This document shows, piece by piece, positions 10,207 to 17,190 of a stretch of DNA of 64,000 nt. How positions within the stretch are numbered: position 1 is the stretch's first letter; every line of letters begins with the position of its first letter. A program made the translations under genes and the position numbers. The notes beneath the pieces are model-generated. The model was not told where the DNA came from. It was given only the letters and a program-made list of their open reading frames with translations, and searched no databases. The stretch lies in NCBI RefSeq assembly GCF_007992215.1, contig NZ_BJZV01000004.1, positions 186,001 to 250,000 of the forward strand, read 5' to 3'. The stretch is from Methylobacterium gnaphalii. GTDB lineage: Bacteria > Pseudomonadota > Alphaproteobacteria > Rhizobiales > Beijerinckiaceae.

Positions 10207-10671
10207 TTAGCTTATCGCGCTCCCCATTTTCGCCCTTCGCGCCCGCGACACCCGCGAGCGCGGCATCCCAGGCCGGTCGAGCCGCTGCGCCAGCGCGAGC
10301 ACCCGAACGGCGCGGGCGAAGGCGGCGGGGGTTGCGGCTGGGTCCAGCTCGACCCGGCGGACCAAGTCCTCGGCCGCGCGCAGGACCCGCTCCGCCAGGA
10401 GACCGCGCCGCGCCCGGCGCTCGGCCTCCGCGCTGAGCGGCGGCAGGTCGTCGGCAGCTTGGCCGCCCTGCGGCCTGATCCAGCCGCCCTCCAGCACGTG
10501 GCGCGAGATGGTCGCGCGCGGCACGCCGGTGATCCGCGCGATGGCCCGGTAGGAGAGGGCGCTCGTCTCGATCAGCCGCCGCACCTCGGCGAGCGCCGCC
10601 GGATCATGCGGCTGGCCCCGCGCCCGCGCGGGCCGGGGCTCCGCTGGGAGCGTCGCCGAGAGTCTGAGCAC
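10207..10671 (-). CDS. helix-turn-helix DNA-binding protein
   Basis: A 154-residue basic, Ala/Arg-rich protein. Around residues 30-65 it has a resolvase/transposase-like helix-turn-helix: AEVRRLIETSALSYRAIARI, then TGVPRATISRHVLEGGWIRP. The rest is a helical region (RVLRAAEDLVRRVELDP...ALAQRLDRPGMP). No catalytic domain is present. The last dozen codons run to the very edge of the AT-rich island, so the native C-terminus may have been replaced when the island arrived. Its role could be regulation or a relic of a mobile element; I cannot tell which. Confidence 0.6.
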   Translation of the reverse strand: MLRLSATLPAEPRPARARGQPHDPAALAEVRRLIETSALSYRAIARITGVPRATISRHVLEGGWIRPQGGQAADDLPPLSAEAERRARRGLLAERVLRAAEDLVRRVELDPAATPAAFARAVRVLALAQRLDRPGMPRSRVSRARRAKMGSAIS

Positions 10672-11187
10672 ACTTCCCCACGTATAGGAAATATGTCATA
10701 GTATGGGTTGGGTGTCAAGGTTTTTGGGTCGGGCACATTCCACCCAGAACCTCATCCTGAGGTGCGGAGCGTCGAAGGAGGGCTCCAGGGATCTCGCTGG
10801 CTTCTGGAGGGATCCTTCGAGGCTCCGCTTCGCTTCGCACCTCAGGATGAGGGGGGATGAGTGGAATCGGGCGGCAGGGATTGGTGGGTGGGTGGCCGGC
10901 GATCGGCGCGGCTACGTTTGTTTGGGCGAACGGTGCGAGACCCGGCGCCGGAGTGCGGGCGGGCGTGGGACAGGTGGGACGGGCGTCCCAGATTCGGCCC
11001 TTTCGCAGGTTTCGGCCCTGGCCGCGTTCGGTTTATCGGCGCGCTTCCGTCATCGGGCGCGGGGGCGATGCTGTTCCGGGCTATCTGCGCGGGCGCCCGC
11101 GCGTTGGCGCGAGACAGCGTCGATCCTGCCACGCCGGGGCCCTCGGGTGAGCGCGCATGCTGCCCGGGGCGAGCACGCGCGGCAGGA
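10672..11187. other. intergenic region without a gene
   Basis: About 515 bases. It contains the upstream region of the HTH gene (a short AT-rich stretch at 10680-10715), one palindromic repeat at 10750-10854, and then GC-rich sequence with several overlapping open frames, none of which resembles a protein. I see no RNA gene in it. Confidence 0.6.
10750..10854. repeat. REP-like palindromic element, copy 1
   Basis: An inverted repeat with ends CCTCATCCTGAGGTGC and GCACCTCAGGATGAGG around an inner pair TCGAAGGAGGGCTCCAG / CTGGAGGGATCCTTCGA. It would fold into a long hairpin. A close relative lies at 11989-12108 and a degraded one at 48722-48815. Such elements are dispersed intergenic repeats mobilised in trans and have no coding capacity. 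Confidence 0.85.
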
Positions 11188-12093
11188 TCAGGCCGGGTCC
11201 GGCTCGCGGATGAAGGTGAGGTAGCTCGGGCGCCTTCCGGCCGCGATGGCCTTGGCCTCGTAGCGGGTGCCGGGCCAGCCGGGGAAGGGTTGCCGCCAGT
11301 CGTCGGCGCGCTCAGCCGTCCAGCGCAAGGCGGGGCAGCGGGCGGCGCGCACCAGGGTCCAGCCGGCATAGTCGTCGATGTCGGAGGCGAAGCGAAACAG
11401 CCCGCCGGGCCGCAGCACGCGGGCGATCTCCGCGAGCGAGGCATCCGAGACGAAGCGGCGCTTGCGCTGGCGGCGCTTCGGCCAGGGATCGGGATAGAGC
11501 AGGTAGACGCGCGCGAGGCTCGCATCGGGCAGGGCCGCGAGCAGCGCGGTGGCGTCCTCGTCGCGGATGCGCACATTGGTGAGGCCGCGCTCGTCGACCT
11601 CGCGCAGCAGCTTCACCACGCCGTTCACGAAGGGCTCGCAGCCGATGATGCCCACGCGCGGATGCTTCTCCGCGTTGTCCGCCAGATGCTCGCCGCCGCC
11701 GAAGCCGATCTCGACCCAGACCTCGTCGACGGGGCTGGGGAAGAGCGCGGGCGGATCGAGCCGGCTGCCATCCTCGGGTGGCGTGACGCGCAAGGCCGGC
11801 AGCAGGGAGGCGAGGCGGTCCTCCTGGGCCGGGCGCAGGCGCTTGCCCTTGCGGCGGCCGAAGAAGGCGCGGTCTGACGGATCGGGTTGAATGGGACTGG
11901 TCTCGCGCTGGACGGGAGGCCCGTGTCGCGCAAGGCCGGGGATGGGACAAGCGCGTTTTTCGGGTGGCTTCCCCTCGGCCCACCCAACCCCCTCATCCTG
12001 AGGTGCGAAGCAGGGCGAAGCCTCGAAGGAGGCCTCCAGGGATCGGCGCGCCCTCTGGAGCCCTCCTTCGAGGCTGACGCTGCGCGCCAGCAC
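11188..12093 (-). CDS. trmB: tRNA (guanine-N7-)-methyltransferase TrmB
   Basis: SAM-dependent enzyme making m7G46 in tRNA variable loops. The family core starts at about residue 72 with DRAFFGRRKGKRLRP, followed by the SAM-binding motif VEIGFGGGEH, the acidic RIRDEDA motif, and the hallmark LLYPDPWPKRRQRKRR. The usual protein is about 230 residues. Here the only ATG, GTG or TTG in frame upstream of the core is the GTG at 12093, which lies inside a REP-like repeat, giving a 70-residue unrelated leader. The true start may therefore be a rare codon (for example ATT about 7 codons before the core), or the repeat may have replaced the native start. The core itself is intact. Confidence 0.85.
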   Translation of the reverse strand: MLARSVSLEGGLQRARRSLEASFEASPCFAPQDEGVGWAEGKPPEKRACPIPGLARHGPPVQRETSPIQPDPSDRAFFGRRKGKRLRPAQEDRLASLLPALRVTPPEDGSRLDPPALFPSPVDEVWVEIGFGGGEHLADNAEKHPRVGIIGCEPFVNGVVKLLREVDERGLTNVRIRDEDATALLAALPDASLARVYLLYPDPWPKRRQRKRRFVSDASLAEIARVLRPGGLFRFASDIDDYAGWTLVRAARCPALRWTAERADDWRQPFPGWPGTRYEAKAIAAGRRPSYLTFIREPDPA

Positions 12094-12108
12094 CTCAGGA
12101 TGAGGGGG
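11989..12108. repeat. REP-like palindromic element, copy 2
   Basis: Ends CCTCATCCTGAGGTGCGAAG and GCACCTCAGGATGAGG, with an inner pair CCTCGAAGGAGGCCTCCAG / CTGGAGCCCTCCTTCGAGG. It is the same family as 10750-10854 but with a different loop. It overlaps the nominal 5' end of trmB. Confidence 0.85.
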
Positions 12109-12178
12109 GTGGGTGGGATGAGCCGGTGGGAGCCGAGCCGGTTGTGAGGCCCCGGCGTCGTTGTGGGGCCGAAACGAT

Positions 12179-12215
12179 CCAGGGCCGACACCCGGCTTTT
12201 GCGGGTGCGGCCCTG
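12179..12215 (-). terminator. hairpin terminator downstream of metK
   Basis: Stem CCAGGGCCG(A/C)CACCCG pairs with CGGGTGCGGCCCTGG across a short CTTTTG-type loop. It lies 30 bases past the metK stop on the minus strand. There is no strong U-tract, so it may be a Rho-assisted or attenuating hairpin. Confidence 0.55.
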
Positions 12216-12247
12216 GATGGCGTTGCTCGCTCTGAGGGAGCGGGGTC

Positions 12248-13432
12248 TTAGAAGGCGGACTTCAACTTGTCGGCGAGGTCCGTCTTCTCCCAGGAGAAGC
12301 CGCCATCGGCGTCGGGCTCGCGGCCGAAATGGCCGTAGGCCGCGGTGCGGGCGTAGATCGGCTTGTTGAGCTGGAGTGCCGTGCGGATGCCGCGGGGCGA
12401 GAGGTCGATGGCGTCGTTGAGGACGGCCTCGAGCTTGGCTTCGTCGACGTTGCCGGTGCCGTGCAGGTCGACATAGATCGAGAGCGGCTTCGACACGCCG
12501 ATCGCGTAGGAGAGCTGGATCGTCGCCTTCGAGGCGAGGCCGGCCGCGACGACGTTCTTGGCGAGGTAGCGGGCGGCATAGGCCGCCGAGCGGTCGACCT
12601 TGGTCGGGTCCTTGCCGGAGAAGGCGCCGCCGCCATGGGGCGCCGCGCCGCCATAGGTGTCGACGATGATCTTGCGGCCGGTGAGGCCGGCATCGCCGTC
12701 GGGGCCGCCGATCACGAACTTGCCGGTGGGGTTCACGTGCCAGACGGTCCCTTCCGTGATCCAGTCCTGCGGCAGGGCCGCGCGGATATAGGGCTCGACG
12801 ATGGCGCGCACGTCGGCCGAGTCGAGGGATTCGTCGAGGTGCTGGGTGGAGAGCACGATCTGCGTGGCCTCGACCGGGCGGCCATTGGCGTAGCGCACCG
12901 TGACCTGGCTCTTGGCGTCGGGGCCGAGCTTGGCGGCGTCGCCCTGCCGGGCCTTGCGCGCGTCGGCGAGGTCCTTGAGGATCTTGTGGGCGTAGTAGAT
13001 CGGGGCGGGCATCAGCGAGGGGGTCTCGTCCGAGGCGTAGCCGAACATGATGCCCTGGTCGCCCGCGCCCTCGTCCTTGTTGCCGGCCGCATCCACGCCC
13101 TGGGCGATGTCGGCGGACTGGGCGTGCAGGTAGATCTGGACGTCGTTGTTCTTCCAGTGGAAGCCGGACTGCTCGTAGCCGATGTCCTTCACGGCCTCGC
13201 GGGAGAGCTCCTCCAGGTCCTTGAAGGTCACGGAATCGGGGCCGCGGACCTCGCCGGCGATCACCACGCGGTTCGTGGTGGTGAGCGTCTCGACGCCGAG
13301 GCGGGCCTCCGGCATCGCGGCGAGATAGGCGTCGACGACGGTGTCCGAGATCCGGTCGCTCACCTTGTCGGGGTGGCCTTCGGAGACGGATTCGCTGGTG
13401 AACAGAAAATCTGAGCGCGGCATGGACGGCAC
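12248..13432 (-). CDS. metK: S-adenosylmethionine synthetase
   Basis: Makes SAM from methionine and ATP, feeding the methylation cycle whose other enzymes (AhcY, MetF, MetH) are also in this window. Signature motifs are present: the N-terminal [14 protein letters not shown], the ATP-binding MFGYASDET region, and the phosphate-binding [19 protein letters not shown]. At 394 residues it has the usual bacterial length. The start MPSMPRSDF could equally be the Met three codons later. The 130-base leader has a hairpin (GCGGCG...CGCCGC near 13458-13483) and an inverted repeat CCGTT-N6-AACGG at 13534-13549. It lacks the SahR-like palindrome found at ahcY and sahR, and I see no SAM riboswitch consensus. 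Confidence 0.96.
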   Translation of the reverse strand: MPSMPRSDFLFTSESVSEGHPDKVSDRISDTVVDAYLAAMPEARLGVETLTTTNRVVIAGEVRGPDSVTFKDLEELSREAVKDIGYEQSGFHWKNNDVQIYLHAQSADIAQGVDAAGNKDEGAGDQGIMFGYASDETPSLMPAPIYYAHKILKDLADARKARQGDAAKLGPDAKSQVTVRYANGRPVEATQIVLSTQHLDESLDSADVRAIVEPYIRAALPQDWITEGTVWHVNPTGKFVIGGPDGDAGLTGRKIIVDTYGGAAPHGGGAFSGKDPTKVDRSAAYAARYLAKNVVAAGLASKATIQLSYAIGVSKPLSIYVDLHGTGNVDEAKLEAVLNDAIDLSPRGIRTALQLNKPIYARTAAYGHFGREPDADGGFSWEKTDLADKLKSAF

Positions 13433-13562
13433 CCCCGTGACGGGCGCGCCAGACCTATCGCGGCGCTTGACCCTTAAACGCCGCCTTCTCTCACCCCACC
13501 CCCCCCGCGGTCAACCCGACACAACGAACTCGTCCGTTATATCGAACGGTTCTGAAGAGTGG

Positions 13563-13973
13563 TCAGCGGTTCAGCTGATGCGAGAGCGCATCGATCATTC
13601 TCGTCAGGTCGCGTCTGCTCGCTTCGTCGAAGTTGTCGGATACATGCTTGACGACAACAGCCGCGAGACCCGTCCAAGGCTCGTCCGACGAAAGCGGTTG
13701 CTGGTCGGCGTCGGCGAAGCCGCGATCGGGGACATCGTCGAGGTGAGGAATTTCCTTGAAAAACTCCGACAAGGGCACCCCGGTCATCCGACTCAGAATT
13801 TCGAGATGGACTGCGCTGATCCGATTGATGCCTTTTTCGTATTTCTGAAGCTGTGCAGCGGACATTCCGAAGCTCTGGGCGACCTTGCGCTGGGTCAGGT
13901 TTGAGCGCTTCCGCTCCTCCGCCATGCGCTGGCCCAGATAAAGATCCCGCGCGTCCGTCTTTTGCCCCGCCAT
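13563..13973 (-). CDS. XRE-family transcriptional regulator
   Basis: A 136-residue regulator with an N-terminal Cro/C1-type HTH at about residues 15-70: LGQRMAEERKRSNLTQRKVA, then QSFGMSAAQLQKYEKGINRI. The C-terminal part is helical and ends in a dimer-like segment (RDLTRMIDALSHQLNR). I chose the ATG at 13973 (MAGQKTDARD); the longer frame upstream reads into the tRNA gene and is not coding. It lies upstream of metK on the same strand, 130 bases away. The pattern is common in Methylobacterium and Rhizobiales, where small XRE proteins of this shape are often of unknown target. Confidence 0.85.
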   Translation of the reverse strand: MAGQKTDARDLYLGQRMAEERKRSNLTQRKVAQSFGMSAAQLQKYEKGINRISAVHLEILSRMTGVPLSEFFKEIPHLDDVPDRGFADADQQPLSSDEPWTGLAAVVVKHVSDNFDEASRRDLTRMIDALSHQLNR

Positions 13974-14092
13974 GTCGCGTCCTGCGCAGTGCCATCCGTT
14001 GCCCGGATCATTCTGCACGATTTTCGTAGTGATCAAGCTATGAAAAGTAGCGGATGATAAATTTAGAACTAATTTTACAATAAAACAGATGA

Positions 14093-14412
14093 TGGCGTCC
14101 CCGGCAGGGCTCGAACCTGCGACCCCAGGTTTCATACCACTTCGGTTTTCACCGCCACCCGAGAGGTATGCTTCGGGTGTTCGTGGTCTGGACTATCCCT
14201 TCACCGTGGGCCTCGGAACGAAGCCTTTAGGTGCCGCCCGTCTAGTCTCTACACCTTCCTGCGGTCTCGCAGGCTTGGCTCGGGATCGGCAGGCGCCCTC
14301 GCGAGCGCTGTGAGCTTTCCCCGACTTTGAGCGGATCCGCCGCGCGGTTTCCCCTCGCGACGCCCAATTTTCTCTAGGAAACCTGTGCTCTGTCCAGCTG
14401 AGCTACGGAGAC
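14093..14412 (-). tRNA. tRNA-Arg(CCU) gene interrupted by a group I intron
   Basis: The 5' exon is 14412-14376 and the 3' exon 14132-14093, including an encoded CCA at 14095-14093. Joined, they make a 77-base tRNA: acceptor GTCTCCG pairs with CGGGGAC (one G-U pair), the D arm is GCTC...GAGC, the anticodon arm CAGGT-TTCCTAA-ACCTG carries anticodon CCU, and the T arm is GCAGG-TTCGAGC-CCTGC. The 243-base insert lies directly after the third anticodon base. Reading AGG codons, it would be essential only if no other tRNA-Arg decodes AGG. The insertion at this tRNA is a known situation in Agrobacterium. Confidence 0.95.
14133..14375 (-). ncRNA. group I self-splicing intron in tRNA-Arg(CCU)
   Basis: A 243-base intron with the expected boundaries: a T as last base of the 5' exon and a G (14133) as last base of the intron. 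Its catalytic core is recognisable on the minus strand: GTAGAGACTAGACGGG (P7/P3 region, R element) and later AAGGGATAGTCCAGACCAC (S element), the sequences typical of the IC3 introns found in bacterial tRNA genes. No homing endonuclease frame is present. The length is close to the short tRNA introns of Agrobacterium and Azoarcus. Splicing should need only guanosine and magnesium. Confidence 0.93.
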
Positions 14413-14615
14413 AACCGCCGCTGCCATAGCATTGCGGCGAGGCAGCGCCAACAGGCGGTTCGCAGACGATGTCGCCGGCAGGCCACGGTGCCTGTATTTA
14501 CCGTCTGCGCGAGCAATCTTTGCGGGAAACGCATCAACGACCGCCGAAGAACTGCCGCAGATGGCCGGAATGATGTGCACGCGCTCAAACCCGCGCCGCC
14601 GATCCCAGTCCGTCC

Positions 14616-15425
14616 GTGCCAAGATTGTCCGTTCCAGCCGCCGGCTGCCTGATTTTCGCGTTCGCGGTCCTTCCGACGGCGGCCGCGCCGCGGATCGCGC
14701 CGGAATCCTGTCAGGCCTCCGCCCTGCGAGAGGAGCGTCTCGCCAGCGTCAGCCCTCGCGGCGAACTGGCCCTAACCTCCGGTGCGCGCACGATCCTCGA
14801 CGGCATCCATTGGCCGGAAACCGAGCCGGAAGCGACGCAGGCTGCCGCCCACCTCGCCGGGCTCTGGGGCAGGGGACTCGCGATCAGCCAGCGCGGCGAG
14901 GTCGATCGCTGGGGCCGCGCGCGGATCGATGCCGTTGCCGAACCCGTCCTCGAAACGGATGAGCCTGCAGATCTCGCCACCGGTCTCGTTGCTGTCGGCC
15001 TCGCCCACGCGGATGCTGGCGAGAGCGACGTCTTCTGCCGGACCGACCTGATCAAGCTCGAGGCCGAACCGCGCCGTGACCGGCGCGGTATCTGGCGCGA
15101 GCCCGTCCTCGCCGCGGGCGATGGCCCGGCGCTCGCAACCCATGCAGGCACCTTCATCATTGCAGAGGGCCGGATCGTCGGCGTCGGTGAGCGGGCAGAG
15201 CGCACCTATCTCGACTTTGCGCGGCACGCAGCGGATGGCTTGACCGTAACGGTGACGAAACGCACTTGGCGGATCATGCGGGAGCGTGGTTTGACTGCCG
15301 CCACGCTGAGGGGGCGCCTCGCGCGAGTTCGCGGCAGACTGGAGGTTCGGCGAGGGCCGATCCTCGAGATCGTGAGCGCGGACATGATCGAGGTGCTGGA
15401 AGGGGAGCGGGCGCTGACGCGCTGA
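14616..15425 (+). CDS. secreted thermonuclease-like (SNase-fold) protein
   Basis: A 269-residue exported protein with a signal peptide (VPAAGCLIFAFAVLPTAAA). The middle resembles a staphylococcal-nuclease (TNase) fold: SGARTILDGIHWPETEPEA corresponds to the DGDT...PE region, and GLVAVGLAHADA, then RRDRRGIWRE to the later strands. In the canonical enzyme an Arg sits eight residues before the PE glutamate; here that place is Ile, so nuclease activity is doubtful. The start is GTG at 14616. The M48 protease gene begins 7 bases after its stop, so the two are probably one transcript acting in the periplasm. Confidence 0.75.
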   Translation: MPRLSVPAAGCLIFAFAVLPTAAAPRIAPESCQASALREERLASVSPRGELALTSGARTILDGIHWPETEPEATQAAAHLAGLWGRGLAISQRGEVDRWGRARIDAVAEPVLETDEPADLATGLVAVGLAHADAGESDVFCRTDLIKLEAEPRRDRRGIWREPVLAAGDGPALATHAGTFIIAEGRIVGVGERAERTYLDFARHAADGLTVTVTKRTWRIMRERGLTAATLRGRLARVRGRLEVRRGPILEIVSADMIEVLEGERALTR

Positions 15426-15432
15426 CGGGTTA

Positions 15433-16911
15433 ATGGTTGGGGCTCTGCAGCATAGACCGCGAACGGAATTCACGCGGCGCCTGATCGCGCTCGGCGGACT
15501 CGCCGCCACGCTCGCGGGATGCGCCGGCGAGCAGACCGGCACGATCCTCGCACCGGCTACGATCTCGGTGCCGGCCCAGGCGCCGCGTACCACCGGACGT
15601 CGCATGGCCGACGAGGCGGATCACGCCAAGCTCGTCGCCTCCTTCGGCGGCGAGTATCGTGCGCCGGCAACCCTGCGTCTCCTGAGCGAGGTTACTGACC
15701 GCCTGGTGCGCGCCAGCGATCGGCCTGAAGAGACCTACGCCGTCACCCTGCTCGATTCACCCGTGGTCAATGCCTTCGCGTTGCCCAGTGGCCGGCTCTA
15801 TGTCACCCGCGGCCTCGTCGCTTTGGCCTCCGACACCTCCGAGGTCGCGGCCGTGCTCGCCCACGAGATCGCCCACGTCACCCTGCGCCACGCTACGGCG
15901 CGCACCGAGATGGCGCTCCGCTCGCAACTCGTCAGCCGCGTCGTCGCCGACGTGCTGAACGACCCGGCCACCGGTGCACAGATGGAGAGCCAGTCGAAGG
16001 TTACCCTCGCGCGCTTCTCACGCGACCAGGAGTTGGAGGCGGATGCGGCCGGCGTGAAGACACTGGCCGGTGCCGGTTTCGATCCGTTCGGCGCTGCTCG
16101 CTTCCTCAACGCGCTCAACCGCACGATCGCGCTGAAGAGCGGCACCGGTTCGGGCTCCGAGCCGGACATGCTTGCGACCCATCCGGGCACCACTGAGCGC
16201 ATCAACCTCGTCACGCGGGCCGCACGACGCATCGGTGCACCAGGGCTCGGCGTCGACGAGCGCGCCCGTTTCCTCGCTGCGATCGACGGTATCGCCTACG
16301 GCGATAATCCCGGTGACGGCATGGTGCGCGGCTCGCGCTTCCTGCATCCGAGCCTCGGCATCGCCTTCGAGATCCCTGATGGCATCGCCATCGAGAACAC
16401 CCGCAACGCGGTGCTCGGCACAACCCGCGACGGCAGCCGCCGCATCCTATTCGATCAGGTTGAGAGCAGCACCGGCCGCAGCCTCGAGGATGTGCTCAAG
16501 GCGACCTGGAACGACGGTATCGATAGCGCCTCCATTGAGAACCGGATCGTCGATGGCCGCTCGGCGGTCTTCGCGGTCTCGAAGGGCAAGGACTGGACCT
16601 TCCGTCTCGCCGCGATCCGCGTCGGCGAGAGCACCTTCCGTATGATCATGGCCGCGAAGGGCTCGGCCGATCCCAATGTCGCCTTCCGCCGCTGGGTCGA
16701 CAGCCTGTCGGGCGTCGATCCGGACGAGGCGCGCTCGCTGAAGCCTCTGCACCTGCGCATCGTCACAGCGTCGTCGGGAGACACTGTCGAGCAGTTCGCG
16801 TCCCGCATGGTGGTCACCGACCGCGCGCTCGACCGGTTCCTTGTGCTCAATGGGCTTGATCGCGGCGCCATCCTGAGGCCGGGTCAGGGCTACAAGCTGA
16901 TCGGTGAGTAG
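15433..16911 (+). CDS. M48 family metalloprotease lipoprotein
   Basis: A 492-residue zinc metalloprotease of the BepA/YfgC type, probably a periplasmic lipoprotein (lipobox LAGC near residue 30). The zinc motif is HEIAH at residues 144-148, with the third ligand in QELEADAAGVKTL. The C-terminal half (about 300-430) is a second domain seen in alphaproteobacterial members, and the end carries a LysM-like pattern (GDTVEQFASRM...LNGLDRGAILRPGQGYKL). In relatives the protein helps outer-membrane protein quality control. It lies 7 bases after the SNase-like gene and is likely co-transcribed. Confidence 0.9.
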   Translation: MVGALQHRPRTEFTRRLIALGGLAATLAGCAGEQTGTILAPATISVPAQAPRTTGRRMADEADHAKLVASFGGEYRAPATLRLLSEVTDRLVRASDRPEETYAVTLLDSPVVNAFALPSGRLYVTRGLVALASDTSEVAAVLAHEIAHVTLRHATARTEMALRSQLVSRVVADVLNDPATGAQMESQSKVTLARFSRDQELEADAAGVKTLAGAGFDPFGAARFLNALNRTIALKSGTGSGSEPDMLATHPGTTERINLVTRAARRIGAPGLGVDERARFLAAIDGIAYGDNPGDGMVRGSRFLHPSLGIAFEIPDGIAIENTRNAVLGTTRDGSRRILFDQVESSTGRSLEDVLKATWNDGIDSASIENRIVDGRSAVFAVSKGKDWTFRLAAIRVGESTFRMIMAAKGSADPNVAFRRWVDSLSGVDPDEARSLKPLHLRIVTASSGDTVEQFASRMVVTDRALDRFLVLNGLDRGAILRPGQGYKLIGE

Positions 16912-17190
16912 AAGCGTTCCAAGTATCTCGGCTGTCTCAGCGACTCTCGCATCGACATTCCTGATGCCATAGGCCAGTTCAGGATCACGGCAATGCGTTG
17001 TTTGCCGACATTTGCCGAAACGGGGCACCACGGCCGTTTCTGCTCCCATGCCATTTGAGGCCCAATCCCGGGCAAGCCTTGCCGCGGCCCGTTCCCCCGT
17101 CCATGCTGCGCCGGGCTTGCTGGACAGGGCTGGCGAGCGAAGAATTCCGCCCGCTAGACCGTCTGGGAGCGCGCTGAAAGAGGTTGCGTC

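Noticed and set aside
13433..13560. SAM riboswitch in the metK leader
   Set aside because: The leader has a hairpin and an inverted repeat, but I could not fit the consensus of SAM-II or the SAM/SAH element. A covariance-model search would decide.
14089..14313. Plus-strand frame reading SPAGLEPATPGF across the tRNA-Arg gene
   Set aside because: It is the antisense of the tRNA 3' exon and intron. The peptide is a well-known artefact of translated tRNA genes.
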